Part shown: positions 1 to 5,199 of the stretch, piece after piece | Numbering within the stretch: the stretch's first letter is position 1 | Layout: each line of letters begins with the position of its first letter | DNA from: DASSBG01 sp965651365 | GTDB lineage: Bacteria > Pseudomonadota > Gammaproteobacteria > Xanthomonadales > Rhodanobacteraceae | Length of the DNA stretch: 5,199 nt | Reading direction: 5' to 3' | NCBI GenBank assembly: GCA_965651365.1 | Contig: CBFGSA010000167.1 | Coordinates: forward strand, 1 to 5,199 | Notes under the pieces: model-generated | Told to the model about the DNA's origin: nothing | Seen by the model: only the letters and a program-made list of their open reading frames with translations | The model's database searches: none | Position numbers and translations under genes: made by a program

Positions 1-45
1 TTTGTAATCAGTAGGTCCCGGGTTCGACTCCTGGTGCCGGCACCA
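1..45 (+). tRNA. tRNA-Thr (anticodon UGU), 3' part only; 5' part lies outside the window
   Basis: The window opens in the anticodon loop of a tRNA. Positions 1-7 form the 7-nt loop with anticodon TGT at 3-5, which reads the threonine codon ACA. The 3' anticodon-stem strand TCAGT (8-12), variable loop (13-17), T-arm (CCGGG 18-22, loop 23-29, CCTGG 30-34), 3' acceptor strand TGCCGGC (35-41), discriminator A42 and genomically encoded CCA (43-45) follow in the right order and spacing. The T stem pairs with one G-T wobble. The layout matches gammaproteobacterial tRNA-Thr(UGU) genes as I remember them. The D-arm and 5' acceptor strand are missing because the window starts here, so the gene is cut by the window edge rather than broken. 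It converges on the DUF4124 gene. Confidence 0.93.
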
Positions 46-73
46 ATCAGCCATCGGCCTGACACTGCAGTAT

Positions 74-97
74 GCCGCAAGAGCAGTTCCTTGCGGC
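74..97. terminator. Small inverted repeat between tRNA-Thr and the convergent DUF4124 gene
   Basis: GCCGCAAG (74-81) pairs perfectly with CTTGCGGC (90-97) around an 8-nt loop, midway between the end of the tRNA (45) and the DUF4124 stop codon (102). Its place between convergent genes suggests a two-way transcript end or 3' stabilising hairpin. Neither side has a U-tract, so it is not a canonical intrinsic terminator. Confidence 0.35.
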
Positions 98-101
98 GCG
101 A

Positions 102-620
102 CTATGGGTTTGTTGCTGCAGCGCGTTTTTGCGCGCAGATGGTGCGGGCGTTGAGCTCGGTCGAGGCCAGGATGTCCTTTTCGTTGGCAATCGACGCGCG
201 CAGCGATGCGACGCGTTCCTGCAGACTTTTTGAGCGCACGGCACCGGCGAGGTTGTTGGCGCTGTAGCCCATCGACTGCTCGGCCTGGTCGATCTGGCGC
301 TGGTAGGCGTCGATTCGGTGCTGCGTGCCTTTGCGGGTTGCGCCGGTCATGGCATTGATGCAGGCCGATTCCTGTCTTGCCAGTGCGCTTTGCCGCATTT
401 GCGCGTCGAAGCGTGCCTCGGCCGCCTGTGAACGCAGCAGGTCGTCGGCGTGTGGCCGGTGTGGCGGCGGCAGCTTGATCTTCTGACTGCTGCCGGGCTT
501 GGTGGCGCACGGCTGCTGCGAGTACACCGGGACCCCGTCCTTGACGCATTTGTAGATGGTCTGCGCGTGTGCCGACAGCACCGGCAGTGCCAGCAGCCAT
601 GCCGCGAATATTCCTTTCAT
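102..620 (-). CDS. Exported DUF4124 domain-containing protein, 172 aa
   Basis: A 172-residue protein starts at ATG 620-618 and ends at TAG. The open frame continues upstream into bepA, but this start is preferred because an AAGGA Shine-Dalgarno (629-633) lies 8 nt upstream and a clear signal peptide begins there: MK, a hydrophobic stretch (about 4-16), and an AHA-Q type cleavage site near 19/20. Next comes a short DUF4124-like segment (about 17-60) with the typical IYKC ... GVPVYS.QPC pattern. This domain is common in gammaproteobacterial envelope proteins and has no known enzymatic role. The rest (about 60-165) is rich in Ala, Gln, Arg and Glu, probably helical and perhaps coiled-coil. The mature part has four cysteines (25, 38, 87, 162), so disulfides are possible in the periplasm. 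It follows bepA by 52 nt on the same strand and may be cotranscribed with it. Specific function unknown. Confidence 0.86.
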   Translation of the reverse strand: MKGIFAAWLLALPVLSAHAQTIYKCVKDGVPVYSQQPCATKPGSSQKIKLPPPHRPHADDLLRSQAAEARFDAQMRQSALARQESACINAMTGATRKGTQHRIDAYQRQIDQAEQSMGYSANNLAGAVRSKSLQERVASLRASIANEKDILASTELNARTICAQKRAAATNP

Positions 621-672
621 GGTGACATTCCTTTTTTCGGACCAGGTTGGGGTATGCGTGCCGACGATCGAC

Positions 673-2280
673 TCAGCCCATGCCCTGTTGTTCGGGCTTG
701 ATGCCGCGACGGCGCAGTTCGAGCACGATCGGCATGATGTAGTCGATACGCGCCTGGATGCGAGCGCGCTGGTAGTAGTTGAGATCCCTGCGCTTGAGCA
801 GGCGCTGCAACTGGTCCAGCGCGTCGCTGGCGCGGCCGGACAGGTAGGTGGCGTCGGCGTAGGCCTCGGCAGCGCGAATCTCCTGTCCGGACAGATTGCA
901 GGCGCGGCCGTAGGTGCGATACAGGGTGGGCTCGTCGACTTCCTCTTCCAGCAGCGGGCGCAGCAGGGCGGCGGCCTTGGCGGCCGAGTCGGACTTGCCG
1001 TCGGCCAGCAGGGCATTGGCATAGGCTTCGGCCACGGCATGGTTTTCCGGCATTTCCTGTTTCAGGCCGGCGTAAGTGGCCAGAGCCTTGTCACGTTGGC
1101 CCGCATGGAGTTTGGCGTCGGCCAGGGCCATACGCAGCGCCGTGTTGTTCGGATGCTTCTTCAGCAGAGGCTGTAGTTCGCTGATGGCCTTGGCCGCCTT
1201 GTCGTTGCGGGTCAATGCCAGGGCGTAGCCGTAACGTGTGGCGGTGGTGTCGAAGTCCTTGTCGCCTTGCAGGTTGCCGGTGTAGTACTGAAGTGTGCCC
1301 AGCGGCTTGTCAGAAGCCAGCACCCGGGCGCGCTCGCGCATGAGCTGGTAGTTGAGCGCGCTGGTGGCCTTGTCTCCGGCATTGGCGGGCGCATACAGCT
1401 CGCTGCCGGGCTTGACGTAGGGCAGCGGTGCCATGGTGTCATTCCAGTCCACCTGCTGGCCGAGCACGTGCTGCGGCTGACTCTTCTGTTCCTGCTCCAG
1501 CATGCGGGCGCGCGCCCGCGCCTCGCTGATGCGCTGGCTGGTGACCGGGTGTGTGCGCAGCAGTTCCGGAGGCTGGTCGCCGCCGTTGCCCGGTCTCAGA
1601 AGCTGTTCCATGCGGCTGAAGAATCCTGCCATGCCTTCGGGGTTGAAACCGGCCCTGGCCAGGGTTTCGATGCCGATGCGGTCGGCTTCGGACTCGTCCT
1701 TGCGGGTAAAGTTGATCTGGCGCTGGGTGATGGCACCCATGCCGCCGGCAATGATCGCCGGAGCCGCATCGCCGCTGTTGCCGGCCTGCGAGGCGAGCAC
1801 TGCACCCAGCATCACCAGGCCGGCCAGGGGTGCCATCTTGCTGGCGTCCTCGATCGCGCGCTGGATGTGATGCTGGGTGATGTGGGCGATTTCGTGAGCC
1901 AGCACGCCGGCCAGCTCGCTTTCGTTGCGGGTGGCCTGGATCAGGCCGGTGTTGACGCCGATGTAGCCGCCGGGGGCGGCAAAGGCGTTGATGTTGTTGT
2001 CGCGCACCACGAAGAAGGTGAACTTCATGTCCTTGGGGAACTGCGTGTGCGACAGCAGCCGGTAGCCCAGGTCGTTGATGTATTCGTGCAGCAGCGGGTC
2101 GTCCAGCACCATGTCCAGGGCGCGCATCTGGTGCAGCATGCTGCCGCCGATCTGGCGCGCCTCGGCCGGCGACAGCGCAGCATCAGCCGAACTGCCCAGT
2201 TGCGGCAGTTCGTTGGTCTGGGCGCAGGTTGCGCTGCTCAACAGGGCAACCAGTGCGGTGGTCAGCAGGCGTGATTTCAT
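673..2280 (-). CDS. bepA: Periplasmic M48 metallopeptidase/chaperone with TPRs, BepA (YfgC)-like, 535 aa
   Basis: This zinc protease and chaperone of the periplasm is, by family knowledge, part of outer-membrane quality control: in E. coli BepA works with the BAM complex, helps LptD maturation and degrades stalled LptD. The N-terminus has a signal peptide (MKSRLL, hydrophobic to about 18, cleavage near 20/21). The M48 domain carries HEIAH at 129-133 (zinc ligands H129, H133, catalytic E130) and an ExxAD motif at 196-200 giving the third ligand. H244 in LRTHPVT matches the switch histidine (His246 in E. coli) that can cap the zinc. A GGYIGVNTG segment (104-112) lies before HExxH. The C-terminal half (about 340-500) is TPR-like helical repeats. 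The length is slightly above that of E. coli BepA. An in-frame ATG 27 codons upstream exists, but starting there would bury the signal peptide. The SD before the chosen ATG is weak. Confidence 0.9.
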   Translation of the reverse strand: MKSRLLTTALVALLSSATCAQTNELPQLGSSADAALSPAEARQIGGSMLHQMRALDMVLDDPLLHEYINDLGYRLLSHTQFPKDMKFTFFVVRDNNINAFAAPGGYIGVNTGLIQATRNESELAGVLAHEIAHITQHHIQRAIEDASKMAPLAGLVMLGAVLASQAGNSGDAAPAIIAGGMGAITQRQINFTRKDESEADRIGIETLARAGFNPEGMAGFFSRMEQLLRPGNGGDQPPELLRTHPVTSQRISEARARARMLEQEQKSQPQHVLGQQVDWNDTMAPLPYVKPGSELYAPANAGDKATSALNYQLMRERARVLASDKPLGTLQYYTGNLQGDKDFDTTATRYGYALALTRNDKAAKAISELQPLLKKHPNNTALRMALADAKLHAGQRDKALATYAGLKQEMPENHAVAEAYANALLADGKSDSAAKAAALLRPLLEEEVDEPTLYRTYGRACNLSGQEIRAAEAYADATYLSGRASDALDQLQRLLKRRDLNYYQRARIQARIDYIMPIVLELRRRGIKPEQQGMG

Positions 2281-2402
2281 CGGCACAATGCAGGCGTCAA
2301 CAGGGCACGGAACAACATAGCCCACGCGGGCGGTGGTCGGCCAGTATCGCCGCAACGGCATTCACACGGCGTTATGGTGGGTCGGAATCATGTTGGCCGG
2401 GC

Positions 2403-2419
2403 AACTGCGCAGCGCAGTT
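2403..2419. repeat. 17-nt near-perfect palindrome in the bepA leader
   Basis: AACTGCGC and GCGCAGTT (8 nt each) flank a single central A. As RNA it could fold only with a small open loop; as DNA it resembles a dimeric regulator site. It lies about 125 nt upstream of the bepA start codon. Its role is unknown. Confidence 0.4.
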
Positions 2420-2453
2420 TCGACTGCAAGTGCCGTGGTGCGTTTCACTTCGT

Positions 2454-2479
2454 TCAGCAGCATCCTACCTGGCTGCTGA
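2454..2479 (-). terminator. Hairpin directly after the SDR stop codon
   Basis: On the minus strand TCAGCAGC and GCTGCTGA form an 8-bp stem with a 10-nt loop, beginning 2 nt after the TAG of the SDR gene. The position fits a 3'-end hairpin. No run of U follows, so intrinsic termination is doubtful; it may be only a 3' stabiliser, or chance. Confidence 0.35.
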
Positions 2480-2480
2480 C

Positions 2481-3269
2481 CTACAAACTCCGGGTGCGGC
2501 CGCCGTCAACGGGCAGGTTGATGCCGGTGATGGCGGCCGCGGCCGGGGAACACAGGAAGGCTACGGCGGCTGCGGTTTCTTCAGGCTCGGCGAAACGGCC
2601 CAGCGGGATGCTGGCGGTCATTGCGGCGCGCACGGCCGCCTCGTCGTCTTCGCCCCTGGCGGCGCGTACGGCAATGATCTGCTCGATGCGCGGGGTTTCA
2701 GTAGAGCCGGGCAGGACGTTGTTGACCGTGATGCCATCGGCAGCCACTTCGCCTGCCAGGGTCTTGGCCCAGCTGGCCACGGCGCCGCGGGTGGCATTGG
2801 ATACGCCAATGCCCGGGATGGGCTCCTTCACCGAGGTCGAGATGACGTTGACGATGCGCCCGTAACCGCTTTCACGCATGCCGGGAATCAGCTCTTGTGC
2901 CCGCACCTGGTTGGCCAGCAGATGGGCACGCACGGCCGCTTCGAATGCGGCGATGTCAGCCGACAGGATCGGTCCGGGTGGCGGGCCGCCGGAGTTGTTG
3001 ACCAGGATGTGCACCGGGGCACGCTTGACCAGGTTTTGCATGGCCTGACGCAGGGCGTCCAGATCACTGCCGTCGAGCGCGATGTGGTGATGGGGCAGGG
3101 CGCCCGGGGCTTCGGGCAGTGCGTCCAGCAGCGCCTTGAGCTTGTCGGCGCGACGCGCCAGCACGGTCACACTGGCACCCATGCCGGCCAGCTCCACGGC
3201 CACGGCGCGGCCAATGCCCTGCGAGGCGCCGCAGACCAGCGCGTGTTTTCCGGTGAGATCAAGATCCAT
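2481..3269 (-). CDS. SDR-family oxidoreductase with non-canonical active site, 262 aa
   Basis: A short-chain dehydrogenase/reductase of typical length (about 250-260 aa), probably cytoplasmic and NAD(P)-dependent. The Rossmann fold is clear: GASQGIG glycine motif at 14-20, basic ARR at 38-40 after beta-2 (suggesting NADP(H), an inference), NNSGG at 91-95, and a C-terminal LPVDGG segment at 252-257. The catalytic part is unusual: S144 sits at the usual serine position, but the YxxxK motif expected 13 residues later reads S157-N-A-T-R161. Both the catalytic Tyr and Lys are therefore replaced. I recall FabG-like SDRs with the same SNxxR pattern, so this is probably a subfamily trait rather than decay; the frame is intact. 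Substrate unknown, and naming it FabG would be unsafe. The start is fixed by AGGAGG at 3275-3280. It is 100 nt from the upstream gene and may have its own promoter. Confidence 0.92.
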   Translation of the reverse strand: MDLDLTGKHALVCGASQGIGRAVAVELAGMGASVTVLARRADKLKALLDALPEAPGALPHHHIALDGSDLDALRQAMQNLVKRAPVHILVNNSGGPPPGPILSADIAAFEAAVRAHLLANQVRAQELIPGMRESGYGRIVNVISTSVKEPIPGIGVSNATRGAVASWAKTLAGEVAADGITVNNVLPGSTETPRIEQIIAVRAARGEDDEAAVRAAMTASIPLGRFAEPEETAAAVAFLCSPAAAAITGINLPVDGGRTRSL

Positions 3270-3274
3270 GGGAA

Positions 3275-3280
3275 CCTCCT
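3275..3280 (-). promoter_or_regulatory. Strong Shine-Dalgarno of the SDR gene
   Basis: A full AGGAGG lies 5 nt before the ATG at 3269-3267. It is the strongest ribosome-binding site in the window and fixes the SDR start. Confidence 0.85.
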
Positions 3281-3288
3281 ACACGAAA

Positions 3289-3330
3289 ATGGATCCCGGG
3301 TTCCGCCTCCGGCGGCCCCAGGATGACAAG
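3289..3330. repeat. Imperfect hairpin with features of an interspersed ATCC/GGAT repeat; possible terminator
   Basis: The stem runs from ATCC (3293-3296) to GGAT (3321-3324), with GGG/CCC (3298-3300/3317-3319) and CCGCC/GGCGG (3303-3307/3311-3315) inside and a TCC loop. Small mismatches separate the blocks. The TGGATCCCGG...GGATGAC outline resembles short hairpin repeats scattered between genes in many proteobacterial genomes, going by memory and not by search. On the minus strand it is followed by ATTTTC, so it could also end the asnS transcript. It lies 12 nt upstream of the SDR Shine-Dalgarno. The only other content of this 100-nt gap I can point to is that Shine-Dalgarno; I see no clear promoter. 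Confidence 0.5.
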
Positions 3331-3369
3331 ATTCCAGCGTAACTGCCGCCCGTGTTGCATGACCAACTG

Positions 3370-3684
3370 TCAGGCGTGTCCCGTCAGACGTTGTGTCATC
3401 AGCGGCAGCAGATCCTTGTCGGTGTCGGCGAAGGGCGGTACGGTGCTGGCGAGGTCAAACCCCAGCGTGTTGGCGTCGTCGTCATCGAGACCATCAAAGG
3501 CGCGGAAGTCGGCATCGAGCAGGGCGGCGCGGGCGGCCTCGTGCGACTCGAAGTGCATGGTGCGGCCGTCGGCGGCAAAGACTTCGGCGTGGCCGTCATC
3601 CTCAAACAGCTTCAGCCGTGACCACACCAGGGTGTCGCCCAGGCCCACCAGCCACCACTGCGTTGTCGTCGAGGAGTCGCTCAA
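3370..3684 (-). CDS. Small conserved acidic protein of unknown function, downstream of asnS, 104 aa
   Basis: No enzymatic family is recognised. The likely start is TTG at 3684-3682, one nucleotide after the asnS stop, with AGGTGG at 3694-3699 (9-nt spacing) as ribosome-binding site. No ATG opens this frame nearby; the first upstream ATG is deep inside asnS in the wrong frame. A GTG at codon 13 would cut off the QWWLV segment. The protein has no signal peptide or membrane segment. It begins with a short polar tail, then TTQWWLV (7-13), a beta-like VWSRLKLFEDDGHAEVF stretch (20-36), an Ala-rich helix with ARAALLDADFRAFDG (51-65), and an acidic LDDDD (66-70). From memory, similar small proteins with a QWW start and ALLDA-FDGLD core follow asnS in xanthomonads. 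The near-abutting arrangement suggests translational coupling to AsnRS. Function unknown. Confidence 0.78.
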   Translation of the reverse strand: MSDSSTTTQWWLVGLGDTLVWSRLKLFEDDGHAEVFAADGRTMHFESHEAARAALLDADFRAFDGLDDDDANTLGFDLASTVPPFADTDKDLLPLMTQRLTGHA

Positions 3685-3685
3685 G

Positions 3686-5083
3686 CTAGAAACCCACCTG
3701 GCCGGGCGTGCGCGGGAAGGGGATGGCATCGCGGATATTGGACAGACCGCACACGTAGCACAGCAGGCGCTCGAAGCCGAGTCCGAAACCGGCGTGCGGC
3801 ACGCTGCCGTAGCGGCGCAGATCGCGATACCACTGGTAGTGCTGCGGGTCGATGCCGAACTGGGCCATGCGCCGGTCCAGATGCTCCAGGCGTTCCTCGC
3901 GCTGCGAGCCGCCGATGATCTCGCCAATTCCCGGTGCCAGCACGTCCATCGCTGCAACGGTCTTGCCGTCGTCATTGAGACGCATGTAGAAGGCCTTGAT
4001 CTCCTCGGGGTAGTTCATCACCACCACCGGGCGGCCGATGTGCTCTTCGGCCAGCCAGCGCTCGTGCTCGGTCTGCAGGTCCACGCCCCACTCGACCGGG
4101 AACTCGAACGTGCGTCCGGATTTTTGCAGCATGGCGATGGCGTCGGTGTAGTCGACGCGCTCGAACGGCGCGGCAATGAACGCTTCCAACCGGCTGACCG
4201 CATCCTTCTGCACGCGCTCGGCGAAGAACGCCATGTCGTCGGCGCGCTCCTCCAGAATAGTGCGGAAGATGGCCTTGAGGAAAGCTTCGGCGCAGTCGGC
4301 GTTGTCGTCGAGGTCGGCAAAGGCAATTTCCGGTTCGATCATCCAGAACTCGGCCAGATGCCGCGGCGTGTTGGAGTTCTCGGCGCGGAAGGTGGGGCCG
4401 AAGGTGTAGACCTTGCTCATGGCCAGGCAATAGCTCTCGACATTGAGCTGGCCGGAGACGGTGAGAAAGGCTTCGCGGTTGAAGAAGTCCTTGCTGAAGT
4501 CGATTCCACCCTTGTCGTTGCGTGGCAGGTTGGCCAGATCCAGGGTCGAGACCCGGAACATGTCGCCGGCGCCCTCGGCATCGGAGGCGGTGATGATGGG
4601 CGTGTTGACCCACACGAAGCCTTCGTCGCTCAGATGCCGGTGGATTGCCATCATCATCGTGTGCCGCACCCGGGTGACGGCGCCGATCAGGTTGGTGCGC
4701 GGGCGCAGGTGTGCGACCTCGCGCAAAAACTCCATCGAGTGCGCCTTGGGCTGGATCGGGTAGGTTTCCGGATCGTCCACCAGGCCCGGCGAGTTGATTT
4801 CCGTGGCCTGGATCTCGAAGCCCTGGCCCTTGCCCTGCGAAGGCACCAGCACGCCCGTGGCAATGACGCTGGCGCCGGCGGTGAGGTGCTGCACCAGCGA
4901 GGTGTAGTTGTCCAGGCTGGCCGGTGCCACCACCTGGATCGGCGCGAAGCACGAACCGTCGCTGACATGGATGAAGGACAAACCGGCCTTGGAATCGCGC
5001 CGGGTCCGCACCCAGCCGCGCACCGTGACTGTCTGGCCCTCCAGCCTGCCGCCCAAAGCCTGCTTGACGCTGACCACCGCCAT
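3686..5083 (-). CDS. asnS: Asparaginyl-tRNA synthetase (EC 6.1.1.22), 465 aa
   Basis: A cytoplasmic class IIb aminoacyl-tRNA synthetase that charges tRNA-Asn with asparagine at the cost of ATP. It is full length (E. coli AsnRS is 466 aa) and very similar to it over the whole span. The N-terminal OB-fold anticodon-binding domain (about 1-110) includes VRGWVRTRRDSKAG at 21-34. The catalytic core follows with motif 1 around WVNTP (158-162), motif 2 FRAENSNTPRHLAEFWMIEPE start at 232 (R233, E235), and motif 3 GFGLGFERL at 432-440 with R439. GIGEIIGGSQREER (385-398) is also intact. The start at 5083 is supported by GGAG (5092-5095) at 8-nt spacing and by alignment with the E. coli N-terminus. Its presence indicates direct Asn-tRNA charging rather than sole reliance on the AspRS/GatCAB route. 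It is followed one nucleotide later by a small hypothetical gene. Confidence 0.98.
   Translation of the reverse strand: MAVVSVKQALGGRLEGQTVTVRGWVRTRRDSKAGLSFIHVSDGSCFAPIQVVAPASLDNYTSLVQHLTAGASVIATGVLVPSQGKGQGFEIQATEINSPGLVDDPETYPIQPKAHSMEFLREVAHLRPRTNLIGAVTRVRHTMMMAIHRHLSDEGFVWVNTPIITASDAEGAGDMFRVSTLDLANLPRNDKGGIDFSKDFFNREAFLTVSGQLNVESYCLAMSKVYTFGPTFRAENSNTPRHLAEFWMIEPEIAFADLDDNADCAEAFLKAIFRTILEERADDMAFFAERVQKDAVSRLEAFIAAPFERVDYTDAIAMLQKSGRTFEFPVEWGVDLQTEHERWLAEEHIGRPVVVMNYPEEIKAFYMRLNDDGKTVAAMDVLAPGIGEIIGGSQREERLEHLDRRMAQFGIDPQHYQWYRDLRRYGSVPHAGFGLGFERLLCYVCGLSNIRDAIPFPRTPGQVGF
3694..3699 (-). promoter_or_regulatory. Shine-Dalgarno inside the end of asnS, supporting a TTG start downstream
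   Basis: AGGTGG lies within the last codons of asnS, 9 nt before TTG 3684-3682. It supports that non-ATG start for the 104-aa protein and an arrangement in which ribosomes ending asnS could restart on the next gene. Confidence 0.5.
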
Positions 5084-5103
5084 TACTTGAACTCCATCAT
5101 GAT

Positions 5104-5118
5104 TGCCGCATATCGGCA
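5104..5118 (-). other. Small hairpin in the asnS leader
   Basis: TGCCG (5104-5108) and CGGCA (5114-5118) form a 5-bp stem with a 5-nt loop just before the asnS ribosome-binding site (5092-5095). It is too short to call a riboswitch or attenuator and may be chance. No T-box-like element is seen. Confidence 0.25.
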
Positions 5119-5127
5119 GGGACAGCG

Positions 5128-5158
5128 ATGATAACGGATCGGGCGGGTTTCATGCCGA
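5128..5158 (-). promoter_or_regulatory. Possible sigma-70 promoter of asnS
   Basis: On the minus strand TATCAT (5128-5133) matches the -10 consensus at 5 of 6 positions. A TCGGCA hexamer (5153-5158) matches the -35 at 4 of 6, but with a long 19-nt spacer. Transcription would start near 5121 and give a leader of about 38 nt, enough for the GGAG site. The -10 is fair, the -35 weak. Confidence 0.35.
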
Positions 5159-5173
5159 CTTGTTATTCTGTGC

Positions 5174-5199
5174 GGGACTCGGGACTCGGGACTCGGGAC
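5174..5199. repeat. Heptameric GGGACTC tandem repeat, cut by the window edge
   Basis: Three full GGGACTC units (5174-5180, 5181-5187, 5188-5194) and five bases of a fourth run to the last base, all identical. The total copy number cannot be seen. It lies upstream of asnS, beyond the possible -35. Similar GGGA.TC heptad tracts are, as I recall, frequent between genes in xanthomonad genomes. Confidence 0.85.

Larger units (their letters stand above)
2281..2480. other. 200-nt intergenic region between the SDR gene and bepA
   Basis: This gap holds the leader of bepA and the tail of the SDR transcript, both on the minus strand. I see two inverted repeats (2403-2419 and 2454-2479, listed separately) and no convincing small gene. 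No -35/-10 pair stands out on the minus strand: TATGTT- and CATAAC-like hexamers exist but without partners at good spacing. No T-tract follows either inverted repeat. The bepA ATG lacks a clear Shine-Dalgarno. Confidence 0.6.

Noticed and set aside
621..1040. Upstream extension of the DUF4124 frame into bepA to give a 312-aa protein
   Set aside because: The extra 140 residues are Pro/Cys/Thr-rich out-of-frame bepA sequence; the signal peptide and ribosome-binding site place the start at 620.
1267..2274. Plus-strand open frame of 335 codons opposite bepA
   Set aside because: Antisense shadow of bepA; composition is that of a reverse frame and no family resemblance is seen.
2222..2280. Lipoprotein signal for BepA (Cys at residue 19)
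   Set aside because: The residues before the Cys are SAT, not a Leu-Ala-Gly type lipobox; ordinary signal peptidase cleavage after Ala20 fits better.
3294..3303. Ten-base match (TCCCGGGTTC) to the tRNA-Thr T-arm at 16-25, suggesting an att site or tRNA fragment
   Set aside because: The match ends after ten bases, falls inside the hairpin element, and no integrase or other mobile gene is present. Probably chance in GC-rich sequence.
2229..3326. Plus-strand open frame of 365 codons opposite the SDR gene
   Set aside because: It spans the SDR antisense, the intergenic gap and the bepA signal-peptide region, with a shadow-like composition and no domain.
3323..5131. Long plus-strand open frame (602 codons) opposite asnS and its downstream gene
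   Set aside because: It is the antisense shadow of a full-length, clearly conserved asnS in high-GC DNA, where reverse frames stay open. It has His/Val/Gly-rich low-information sequence and no recognisable domain.
5174..5199. CRISPR array
   Set aside because: The units are 7 nt with no spacers; it is a simple tandem repeat.

Overview
The window looks like ordinary chromosomal sequence from a high-GC gammaproteobacterium, most probably of the Xanthomonadales/Lysobacteraceae (Xanthomonas, Lysobacter, Stenotrophomonas and relatives). The grounds are a tRNA-Thr(UGU) with encoded CCA, an AsnRS very close to the E. coli type, a BepA-type M48 protease, a DUF4124 envelope protein, a small acidic 'QWW' protein after asnS of a kind I associate with xanthomonads, and a heptameric GGGACTC tandem repeat. 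The taxonomic call is by recognition, not by search.

Layout: the first 45 nt on the plus strand are the 3' part of a tRNA-Thr gene. Everything else that codes is on the minus strand, so in transcription order from the right edge the genes are: a GGGACTC repeat tract (window edge), a leader with a possible promoter, asnS (5083-3686), a small conserved hypothetical gene one nucleotide downstream (3684-3370), a 100-nt gap with an imperfect hairpin that may be an interspersed repeat and/or terminator, an SDR oxidoreductase (3269-2481), a 200-nt gap with two small inverted repeats, bepA (2280-673), a 52-nt gap, and a DUF4124 protein gene (620-102), which faces the tRNA-Thr gene across a 56-nt gap with a small hairpin.

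Functionally there are three units: translation (tRNA-Thr; asnS with its coupled small partner), a cytoplasmic SDR with an atypical active site, and an envelope pair (periplasmic BepA protease plus an exported DUF4124 protein). I see no mobile element, CRISPR array, phage gene or defence system. The points most worth a second look are the SDR, whose catalytic Tyr and Lys are replaced by Ser and Arg, and the two repeat-like intergenic elements. No stretch over 300 bases lacks a gene. The long plus-strand open frames opposite asnS, bepA and the SDR are high-GC shadows.
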